Source of the DNA: Phlebotomus papatasi
Lineage: Eukaryota > Arthropoda > Insecta > Diptera > Psychodidae
Length of the DNA stretch: 64,000 nt
NCBI RefSeq assembly: GCF_024763615.1
Contig: NC_077222.1
Coordinates: forward strand, 23,870,001-23,934,000
Direction of reading: 5' to 3'
Each line of letters begins with the position of its first letter. The stretch's first letter is position 1. The translations under genes and the position numbers were made by a program. Positions 37,601 to 49,600 of the stretch are shown here, piece by piece. The notes beneath the pieces are model-generated. The model saw nothing but the letters and a program-made list of their open reading frames with translations, was not told the origin of the DNA and did no database searches.

Positions 37601-40600
37601 TTTTGTTGGGATCTCCAAGTGTTTTGAGTGTCAGTCTTCGCTTTTTTTGTAAGAAAAAAAAAACGAAGTAATGATGCTCGTCGAATTCTTGTTCCATAAT
37701 AATTCCTCTCATACACTGAATAATTCTTTTAATAAGCTTCTGCTTGTGATATCACAAGTGTTCTCAACCTAGTATGAAAATTAATTCAAAGTTCGAGATT
37801 GAGTTGGAGTTCATCGTGTATCAACCATCTGTGCAACTAGAGTTCCATTTACCTTTTATCCAAGGCACTATTGGAGAATCAAACTCCAGCGGTGAATGAG
37901 AAGTTTAAATACTTCGTACTGTATTTGTAAAACTAAACATTTAGAACACAGTTAAACGTTCAATTAACGAAGTTATATCTAATCTAAGGAAGGTTCAGTA
38001 AATTTAAATCTTTTCTTTAACCTGGAATTAGAAAATACTTTAAAGATCTGTTCACCTATGTAATAGAGATTCTTCCCATTCAGAGCTAGAGTTCGATTCT
38101 CTATTAGTGTCTTGGATAAAAGATTGTATTTTATTTTCGAAAAAAGTCATTAATTTTCGAAGAAGTCAAATTCAGTTTTAAAATTAGAAAATTTTTGCAC
38201 AAGGTGGGAGGAAATATGTTTATGAGAGAAATTCTAATTAAACGAGCTTTTTCGCTTCTATTCTAATACTATAATGCAAACACAGACGTATTTTGACACT
38301 CAAGACATTCGATTTTTCGAGCAGGATGTTCTTTGACCACCACGAGAAAGAAATGAGAAGTAAAAATGATTTTTATTTGTCTTTTGAAACCTATCTTCGA
38401 ATTCTTTAAACTCCGGCTTTGAATAAAGCAATTATCTCTTTAATTCTGATATGGAAAGGTCTTAAAGACTTTAGTAAAATTTTTTTTCTCAATTAATAAA
38501 TAATAGGGTAAATCCTAATTCAAAACCATTTCCAGACGCTTTAACTTTGACAGAAGATTCAACACATTAAGATTCATATTTTTTCTGAAGACAATTACAT
38601 AAATTTGCTCCTTGACTCTTCTAGAATGTTACTGTTTAGTGAAAATTCTTTAGATATAATTTGAAAATTTCTTAAATACAAGAAAAACACACAAGTGCAG
38701 AATGCTTCTATTGGAAACAAATTAATCCAAATGGAGACAAGGGAAGGTTCCTAATTGGAGACAAACAGTGTAACTGAAACCGCGACGAAAGGCTTCCTAA
38801 ACCTTGTCGAGGTGCTCTTGATTGCAGGATTTGTTCTTATTCTTGATCTTTTCTCTTTTCCCATCTAAAACCATAAGAAAATCTCTCTAAAAAATCATAT
38901 TTCCGGGGTTTCCTATTGAAGCATTTGCAGACACTTCAGAAAAACCCTTTTTGTCCACGAAATAGGTAATTATTTCATTTGAAAACTTCACGTACCGTTA
39001 ACAATAAAGATTAGCACTTAATTTAACCAAAATTATCCAGAAATATGACATAAATGTTAAACAAAACGAATAAACAACAGTAACCTCATTGTGTTTTTCA
39101 TTGGAAAGCATGGTCGATTGATGAAAAATTCGATGGTAAACACTTTTAATTTCTCTGAGAAATTAACAAATTAAAATTTGTGAATATGAATGGATTTTCG
39201 CTTTATTTGGAGCAAAATTAACTAAATAATGAAACTGTGGTATAGAAAAGGGACAGATAATCCTAACCGGCTTATGTAGGTGAGATTCTTAACGTGAGCT
39301 AGCTCGGAGTGCATGCAAATTCGATTTAGAGCTGAAATTGTGAGTCGCCATTCAGTTATCTTGAATCAAATTCGTGAAATTATACAAATTTTGTATTTAA
39401 ACCAAAATATCAAGGATTTGGATGAACTGGCACAAGAGTGATATATGGGTGAAATGTAGACCAGAATGTTCTCTATAATTTTCCCATAGAACATGATCTC
39501 ATCGATTACTCAGAAGCCAAGATAAGCGAGGTTTTTTGTTTCTTAACTCGTTTTTTCATCCAGAGTGCCCCAAGTAGTCATTTGTTGAGCTTCAACTATT
39601 TCAAAGAATTGTTGTATTTTGTGGGACTTTCCATTTAAAACCCTATTTTAAGTGTCTTGGTGGAGTAGAGGCAGTCAAATTGGCATCTGAGTGATTTCAA
39701 AGCGTTATTATGGGAAAAATCATTTTTTTCACACTTAAACGGCAAAATCGGAGTGATAGCGTAGTCTGAGCGGAAAATGATGTATGGACGAAATGTAGAG
39801 ACAATTGTGCTCTACAATTATGTCGAAGTAATCGTCAAAATCGGTTCAGCGACAGTCGAGATAATTGAGGTTATGTGATATTGAAATTGGTTTTTCGACT
39901 GTGGCGCCCCTGGTGTTGGTCCCACGAAGTTCAAATATTCTAGAAAGTTGTAGCATTTGGTGAGATCTTTCGTTTAAGCCTTCATTCATCAAAATCGGTC
40001 ACATAGAACCGGAGATATGATTTTTTGAATTTTGTGAACTTTGACCCCTCATATCTCCGGTTCTGTTTTAACCACAGCGCGCTTATGCACCATTTTGGAA
40101 ACGTCCTAGACTAGACTACAACATACTAAAATTTCATTAACTTGCACAATGCCGTTTTTGAGAAAAATTACTTTGAATTTCGATGAATTTTGACGCTATC
40201 ACACGCTGTGGTGACTTTTTGAACTTCCATCTGAAAGTGCTCATCGAGACGAAACCAAAAAGGTAAAATTTAGGTCGATATGTTAGTTAGAACCGGAGAT
40301 AGAGGCCGGTCAATGTTCGAACTTTGACCCCTTATAGCTCGTGTCAGGGGTTTTAGATCGACTTAAGGTTTGTTTTGTTTGATTTCAGCCCGATGCACAA
40401 TGGAATTTTTGAGTTATTTAACTTATAAGATTTAAAAATTTTCTTTTTAAAAAAAGCGCCCCTAGCGGTGGTTTTATGAACTTGCGATGTTAGAAGGGGA
40501 AGTGGCATTTCACGAGAGCTTTCCAAAAAGCCCTCACTTTTTAAATTCTGATAATTAGAACCGGAGTTATGGCCATTTTAAGAAACTTTTTTTGGACCCT

Positions 40601-43600
40601 TATAGCTCGGGTCAGGGGGGTCGGGGGACCTTAAGTTTGGTATTGATGGCAAGCTCTAAGGCCCAGCTATAACATACTAAAATTTGAGTCCGCATAGGGG
40701 CGGAGCTATTGAGAAAACAAAAAAAGGGGGTCTTCAAAATGGCGGAAGGAGGGGTGGGGGGTGGGGGGTCTATGCACCAAGTTGCAATTTTCACCCGATA
40801 TATAACCTTTGCCGAAAACCGCAAGTCGATATCTTTTTTAGTTTAGGAGCTATTAAGCTCCAAAGAGCGGCCGGCCGGCCAGCCGGGAACGTAACTTAGC
40901 CACATATATATTCGGAATCAGGAAGTGGCGAAACACATTTTGGCCAAATTTGAGGTCGATCGGACGACATGAAATTTTGTTAGGATTATAGTAGGTGAGA
41001 TTGTTAAGAATCTCACCTAATATATAGATATAATAATTTAGTACTGTATTTATCATGAAAACAATGACGTTTCCATTTGGAGTAGTGAAAAATTTCCATT
41101 TGGAGCAGGTTTTGAATTAACTTTATTTACCCTAAGAAATTTTTAAATACTAAATAAATGTAATATTACATCAATTCTTGTTTAATTACGATTCTGTGTA
41201 TTAGCAGTTTTTATGAAAACTAACATTTATCGACAAATTTAACTACTGGAATAAATTATTGTTTAGAAAAACTGTCACGTAGTATCTGCAGTGAAATAAA
41301 ATTTATTGAGATTTTACAAACCATTACGTACAACTACATAATACTAGTAAAACTTAATTATATGAACTATAAAAATAAATAAACAATTAGTCAAGATACG
41401 CACCATAACATTTAATTGCCTGCTTTTTCGTGATCGATTTGTACATATCCTATATAATAAATCGAATTTATTCAAAAGTAGTCAACAAAACCAATACGAA
41501 TTAGTGTTTTTACAATAGTAAATCAAATAAATGAAAAATGAAATGAAAATACAAAAACAACAATCACACTTTTCATACTATTGCTTGCTTTACTATAAAG
41601 GCTTCTACAAATTGGGAAAAATCTTCGTCAAAAATTGCATTTTTGAGAGAATTTTGATGTTTCCACCTACAGCGGTGCAGACGATTTCCGTCAAAAAATC
41701 ATTTTTTGATGAAAATTGCTCCCAAGGTGTATATACCTTAAGGCCCTTAAGGTCAGATTCGTCATAATCTCATCCATAACTTTTAAAATGTTTTAGAATT
41801 ATTCATTCCTAATAAATGGAAAATCTCAGCGCAAGGATGTGATCTCAATTGATTAGAAATCAATTCATTTTCTTTACTATGACGTTTAACACAATTTTGA
41901 TTGTGTCTCCGCTAAATATTTTTCCAGGTACTTAAGAGACTTATTCCGGATAGGAATGAAACGGGCAATAGAGGATGGTGATATTTATGAGACGCTTCCA
42001 GAGCATAAGAGTGAGGGTCTGTCCAGTAAATTCGACAGTTTATGGGCAGTTGAGGTGCAAAAGAAGTCCCCAACGCTCCTTAGAATATACGCAAAAGCCT
42101 ATGGATGGCAAGTGATAGGATTAGGTTTCCTCTTTTGCCTAATAGAAACTACAACAAGGTATTACTTTGAACCCATGCAGCATATTCTTCGAGGTTTATC
42201 ACAGAATTTTTGATTTTCTTTTTTTAGAGTCGCTCAACCATTATGTTTAGGTGGACTTGTGACATATTTCTCACCTGGTGAGACAACTACAACAAAGACA
42301 GAAGCGTACATGTACGCTGTGGGGATTATTCTATCATCTCTCATACCCGTAGTTATTTTCCATCCCTTTATCTTATACATCTTCCAACATGGAATGAAAA
42401 TTCGCGTTGGAACATGTGCTTTGATGTACAAAAAGGTGAGTTAGCAATTTTCCTTGTTGTCATCGTAGGGAATGCAAAAATCTGCTACAAAGCTACAAAT
42501 CAAACTGATAAGCATTCTAAATACACTCCCCCCAGACACGTAATATCATCACGGTCTTATCTCAAAAGACGAAGACGTATATGATGATTTATTGCAAAGG
42601 AATTTACGTATTCTCCAAGAGATACAGTATAATAATCAACTTAGAGTATCAAATTGTGCATTTCCAACAGGTGATGAGATTATCTAAATGTACAACATTC
42701 GATGGACTCAATGGGCAGGTGATTAACTTAATGTCCAATGACGTGGGGAGATTTGACATAGCCATGGCTTTCATCCATGATCTGTGGAAGGGACCACTTG
42801 AAGCACTCCTTCTGGGATATTTCATCTATCGGGAAATTGGTGTTTCCGGTATCCTGGGCATGGCTTTCCTGCTTGGATTTATCCCACTTCAAGCTTATAT
42901 TGGACGTAAAGCAGCCACATTTCGATTGCGCACCGCCAAGAGAACCGATATCCGAATACGATTCATGAATGAAATCATTCAGGGCATTCAAGTAAGTCAC
43001 TTTTTCCTAGTAACTCTTATCAATAAAACTGGATATTTTGCGATTAGTTTTTTTTTTCAATCTGGAGAATATACTCAATTAATTTATTAGTGGATAGTTA
43101 TAGGCAGTGCACTCAATGGGTCAAGTGGTAGAGCACTCGCTCTATGATACAAGTGTCCCGGGTATGAAATCCTATCATACCCGGGATCATAGATTATCAG
43201 AAATTTTTCTGGCATTAAAGGTGTTTGGATTGCATCCAGTAAGCTTCACTGCACTTGATTCCACGGGGCATGGGACTGACAATCTCATCCCGTACAAGAC
43301 AAAATAATAATGCATGTCTAGAAATCCCCTTGTACACTGAGAGAAATCCAAAAAAAGTTAAAATAACATTCCGGAAATGTTAATTTTACCCTGCAGAATT
43401 GATCCAAAATCGGTGTAAATATTACCCTTTTCAGGTGTATTAGGGGTTAAAATTACCCTTTTTCATGTTAATTTTACCCTTAAAAAGGTGTAAAATGAAC
43501 ATTAAAAAATGTTGATATATTTTTACACCTAAAAAGTGTTAAAGTTCTGAGGAAAAAAAGTTAATCGCACTCTCTTTTTTTCTCAGTGTAGGAAGGCCTA

Positions 43601-46600
43601 GTTCCTTCATGGAATGTTGTGACAATATTCTTATTATAATTATAGTTACAGACAAAAACAAGGCGTGACAAAGAAAATTAAAAACAGTTTATTATGATAC
43701 ACATAAAGAGAGATTTAAAAAAATCTTGAATAAACGAACCGTGAACCGAAACATCATTAATGAAAGTTTCTTGTTTTACCCTGAACTTTTTTATAATATT
43801 AAGAATATTAAAGTCTCGTTCTTACAAAAAAAAAAAAAATAAATTACAGACAAACCAGAACTAATGAAAAGCCCTTTTAACATTCATCAACCATAAACTT
43901 GTTGACTTATTTCATTATTTTAAAAATTTGCAATATATAGTTTTATTTTGTATCCCTGAGAAAAATGTCCTAGTTTTGAAGATTAAAAAAAATACATTTT
44001 CGGTTAGTTGTAGCGCTCCTGGAGAATAAAACTCTTATACTTTAACCTATTGTAAAGTTCTTGTAAGGTAATCATAAAACGATTATAATAAGAATTTTAA
44101 TTTTCAGTTTTTCTCGGATCCCTTATTAGTAAATTACTGTAAATACTTTATTTACGCACAGTGAGAAAAAAAACTGTGAAGTTAAAACAACTCTATCGCC
44201 GAGTTGAACTTACTCATAAAATGTCTATGTAAGTGCTACTTCTTTTCGATGCGAATTTTCATCTCGACCGAAGTATATGCTTAAATGTTTTCAATTTAAG
44301 AATATACTTCAGTAAAGATTATTTTGAGGAGACATGCATCATATGCGAGTATCTTACAATATGATACATGAGATCAAGAAAAAATACAAGAAAAGAAAAT
44401 CATGAAAATAAAAAACAACGAGAAAAAATTGAAATACAAAATCCATCCATTTATCGATTTGAAAAAGGATTATTTTAACTCCTAAAAAGAGTAAAAGTCA
44501 CTTTTAAAACAGGTTAAACAACTTTTCTGAATACTAGACTGAAAACACAAGTAAAATTTACCCTAAAATTAAAGAAGAATTTACATTTACAATGATTAAA
44601 AAAAATATTAATTACCATCAGTCTCAAATTTTATTTTTAAGCTTATATTAGTTTGATTTTAATTCTACAAATTTTGATTCTTTTTATTTTTTAAATCTCG
44701 TATAATAATCTATTTCAAATTGTTTGAAAATTAATTATCATGCGGAAGTTTTATTCACAAAAACTAATTGGATTGTTGAAAATTAAATTTAGTAAGTACA
44801 TATAAATTTTGGTTATTGACAAATTTAAATCTTTGTAAAAATCTTATTTTTAATTTAATAATTAAATCTTAAGACAAGATACAGAATAGATACAATAAAA
44901 CTTGCAAAATTATTTTGCAGGTTTTAGAAATTTAAATTGTGTAGGAGAAATTGAGGTAATATAAGTTAAAATACTTTTAAAAAAATTGATGTTTTCATGA
45001 GATTTTAGAAAAGGTGATAGATTTATAATAAAGCCTATTCTTTACAGAAAATTTACCACTCTATGCTCTACACAGGGGGGTAACCACATTCATTTTTCCG
45101 TACATTTTACAGAAATAAAATGAACCTAATTACAAGTTTTTTCCCAAAGAGAATTGACTTATCATTTTGATATATTTAGACATTTTGCATTAAGAGCTAT
45201 TTAGATCACTGTCGAGTATCATGAAGGAAAACGTTATTTTCGAGTCATTTTCTAAAACTTGTTATTGTCACAATTATTATTAATTAATGTCGAAGTTGGG
45301 GCAATTTTTTCAGACATGGAATAATTTGTGATCGAAATTTAGTAACACGGATTATGACCTAGAATCGAATTTATTCTTTCTATAACATCACACTACTTTT
45401 CGGGGATGTTTGTCCCCCTAATCTATGGAGATACTTGGGATAAATAGGATCAAAGGGATTTTTTTGCTATCACTTCACATAACTCAGAGCAAGTGAACAC
45501 CATGATCGTCAAATGCTGATTTTTAAATAAATACTAAATCAGATATTTTATAAATTAATAAGAATCTAAAATAAGGAAATCTTTTACCGTTTTATGTAAT
45601 TAGGGGAAAGTATTCTCCCTTCGAACGTTCATGCCTTCGAATAATGTGAATTTTCTTGTATTTTTCCTAAGAGACTTACACATTTCTCTTAAGTATTATT
45701 TAGCTTATTATCAATTATTGATAATTACGTGAAATTATGTGTAAGTTTCTTAGGAAAAATAAAAGAAAATTCACATTATTCGAAGGCATGAACGTTCGAA
45801 GGGAGAGTACTTTCCCCTACGTCTTTAGTTAAACGATTCTGTCCATTTTCTGAGCTACGAAAATTACGTAATTTATTAGAACTTCAAACAGTACAGTAGA
45901 GCCTCACTATAGGCCGTATTTGGTTCCAGATTTGACACTTGGGTCGCACTATAGTCCATGTCATTTTTTAAAATTATCATCCACTTTTAGTATTGAAATT
46001 GTTCGACAGCTTCAACTTTCTTTGCGATTGTGGTACTTGTTCTTGCTCTCTTCATTATGGATCACAATTATCACTACTACTCAATAAAGTTTACCAAAAC
46101 TATTAAAATAATTATGACAACATTGCATGTCGCGTACTAAAAAAATATAACCTAACTTAAAATCAGTGTTTTGAAATCAACGGTCGATAAATTGTGGACT
46201 GTAGAGCGATGGTGGCGATGGGCTATAGCGGGGTTCTACTGTATATTCATTGTTTTGCCTTTTCCACAAAAAGAAATAAAAATAAAATCTTACATTTTAA
46301 AGAATTTAAGATTTTCCTAAATATTTTTAGCTTTATTAAATCCTAAAATTTGATAAATTAAAAGAATCTGATGATCGTTGATAAACATTAATAAACTTGT
46401 GATAGAATTTAACTATACATTTTCTCTGACAGATCGGACAGATCATTTGAAGTGTGTTAGTTAGAATAATGCTACTACTAACTTATGCTGAGAACTTATC
46501 AAAACACAACTTAATTGATCTTCTAATCTCATAAGAATGAAAAAATAAATAAATAATAAGTTATCTTGACCAGTGAAAATATGATTTTGGTTCCGTTAAC

Positions 46601-49600
46601 AGCAATAGGGGAAAGTACTCTCTCTTCGAACGTTCATGCCTTCGAATAATGTGAATTTTCTTGTATTTTTCCTAAGAGACTTACACATTTCTCTTAAGTA
46701 TTATTTAGCTTATTATCAATTATTGATAATTACGTGAAATTATGTGTAAGTTTCTTAGGAAAAATAAAAGAAAATTCACATTATTCGAAGGCATGAACGT
46801 TCGAAGGGAGAGTACTTTCCTCTATTCCGAAATTCCGAATATTTTATGCTCTTCTAAATATTTAAGCGCATTTGCAGTGCAATATTTTTACCACGATATT
46901 ATTTCTTATTAAAAATTGCGAGGACTTTTGATTGCAAAAAACAGAAATAGAAAGAGTAACAAAAGTTTTCATGAATACGATTTCAGCGCCAGTTGCGGCA
47001 ATGCAATAAACTTTGCATGTTACAAAAACTTTAAATACTTTAGATTACTTTTCCTCACAATGAATAAACTGTATTACGGGACATTTTAATTAAGATTTAT
47101 TATTGTTTCTTTTATCTATTGTTCAGGTAATTAAAATGTACGCTTGGGAGAAATCCTTTGCTGCCATGGTGGACAAAGTTCGGCGGAAGGAGATAAATGC
47201 CATACGGGGTTCATCATACGTGAGAGCTACTTTCTACTGCTTCACCCTAATCTCCAAGTTTGCCCTCTTTATCAGCCTCATGTCTTACATCTACTTTGGG
47301 AATATCTTCACAGCTCGGAAGGTATTTATCGTGTCTTCCTTCTACAATGTCCTCAATGAATCGATGGTGCACTTCTGGCCAATGGCCATCACAACCTGTG
47401 CTGAGGCGTACATTTCAGCCAAGAGAATCACAGAATTCCTCCTGAGGGCTGAGAAGAAGACCAGGCAACCCACGGGGGAGCTGGAGGAAGATCCTGGGGT
47501 AATTGTGGCGAATGGGAAGAGTGAGAAGGAGATTGCAATGAATGTCAAGAGGAAGATTGAGACACTGAGGAAACAGGTGAAAGTAAATGGAAAGTGCGAT
47601 GCTGAGCATCTTCTGCCACCGCGCATAGATAATGAGGAGGCACAGTATAAGGGGGTGATTCTCAAGAATGTCACAGCACTGTGGAGTGAAGAGAATGCAG
47701 AAGCGAGAAATGGTCTGACTTCAGTGAATTTGGAGGTGCACGAGGGACAGATGTGCGCAGTTATTGGTCCCGTGGGATCAGGAAAGACGACTCTGCTGCA
47801 AACAATTATCGGGGAATTAGAAGTGGACGAGGGGAATGTAGAGATCAATGGGAGGGTGAGCTATGCTGCTCAGGAACCATGGTTATTTGAGGGAAGCATC
47901 CGGAGGAATATTCTCTTCGTGGAGGACTACGATGAGGAACGATATCATGAAGTGATAAAAGTCTGTGCCTTACAAAAGGATCTGGATATGTTCCCAAATG
48001 GAGATGCCACAATTGTGGGAGAGCGTGGAGTAAGTCTGAGTGGAGGGCAGAAGGCCAGGGTGAGCCTGGCAAGAGCTGTTTACAGAAAGGCAGACATTTA
48101 CCTTCTGGATGATCCTCTGTCAGCTGTGGACACTCATGTGGGGAAGCACATCTTCGAGAGATGTATCCGACGCTTCCTGGCAGATAAAATTGTCATCCTG
48201 GTGACGCATCAGCTGCAATATCTCAAGGATGTTCGACACATTGTCCTCCTCAATGGAGGAAGAATTGAAATCCAAGGATCTTACGATGAGATTCGACAGA
48301 GCAATCTTGAGTCTATTCTTTCTCTAGCTCCCGATGAGAGTCAAGAGCCACAGACTCCAGTGACGGAACAGAAGCTCAAAACCTTCCCATCTCAGGTGGA
48401 CTTCAAGGGCCAGTCTGACACTCACGTGGAGGAGGAGAAAGAAACTCAAGCCATTGGCTCTGTCAGCCTCAGTGTCTACAAGTCCTACTTCAAATCAGTG
48501 GACAATCTCTGTTTCATCCTGTTTGTCTTTGTGGCCTTTATCCTCTCCCAAATTGCCATCAGTGGTACTGATTACTTTGTGGCTCAGTGGGTAAATTGGG
48601 AGGAATCTCTGGTGCGAGATGACATGAATAGCACAAATATCCTGACCACAAATGCCACAGAATTGAGTGGAAATGCCACTGAAGAAGTGCAAATAGTACC
48701 TGTGGCCACAGAAGAGGATGCCACACGCGAGAGATACATGATCATCTATGGATCTCTCATGGTGGTTCTCCTCTATTTGGTCATCCAGAGGACTTTTTCC
48801 TTCTTCAGGCTGTGCCTGATGGCCTCCACAAAAATCCACGACAGACTCTTTCGTGGCATTACAAGGGCCACCATGTGGTTCTTCAACAGCAATCCTTCCG
48901 GAAGGATTCTCAATAGATTCTCCAAAGATATTGGCGGAATTGACAGTCACTTGCCTAATAGTCTCATCGACTGCATTATTGTGAGTAAACTTTTACATTA
49001 AACTCCTTAAACTCCAACTCTAGATACCTTATACGTTTTTTTCCCCTGGATAAAAGAAACCAGAAAGAATGGAGTGAACTTTTCCATTTGTGAAAGTCTT
49101 TTTTCTTGCAGAGTCTTGCAGGAGAATTCTTCGCATTAATCTTTGAAGATTTTCTCAAGAGATAAATACTTTATAGAGAACATCTCTCACGAGGAATGCA
49201 TAAGTAATGCAAATAACGTAAAAAAGTTTAGAAGTTTTTTGTAGTTTAAACTGCAAGGAACAAAATTTTTTATGGAGAAAATTTTGAAAAGAAAATTGGA
49301 AAATCTATAAGAAAATAATTTTCACCATAAACATAATGCAATTTTAAACTCTACAAAATTACAAAATATAAGGAAATATGCGGAATATTTCTTGCACGGA
49401 AATTGTGGTTTTTTGTCCTTTTGTTTACACGTCTTTGTTTAGATTAGATAAAAAAAAAGTTTAGGCACAATTTTAACAGTGAACAATTAAGGATATCCTT
49501 ATATCCAAGGGGTAACGAGTTCCTGGTTCCTTGAAAAAATAAATGAGTTATATGGGTTCCCCGGGTTTACAATAAAATTGTACAGGTTCTGAAGATTCTC

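Larger units (their letters stand above)
34718..41927 (+). other. Intron 1 of ABCC copy 2 (7.2 kb)
   Basis: The donor GTAAGT follows 34717 and the acceptor TTTTCCAG precedes 41928. It contains a TIR element (35934-36349), an inverted pair of 0.86-kb elements (36495-37357 and 38506-41132), a GC-richer insertion (39250-41018) and a small MITE (41598-41741). First introns of this length often carry enhancers, but none can be identified here. Confidence 0.85.
42992..47126 (+). other. Intron 4 of ABCC copy 2 (4.1 kb)
   Basis: GTAAGT follows 42991 and GTTCAG precedes 47127. It contains a SINE split by a MITE (43107-43640), a repeat fragment near 44160-44350 related to the element at 50294, twin palindromes (45603-45817 and 46608-46822) and a pogo-type MITE (45894-46241). 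44400-45600 has nothing that I can support. Confidence 0.85.
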
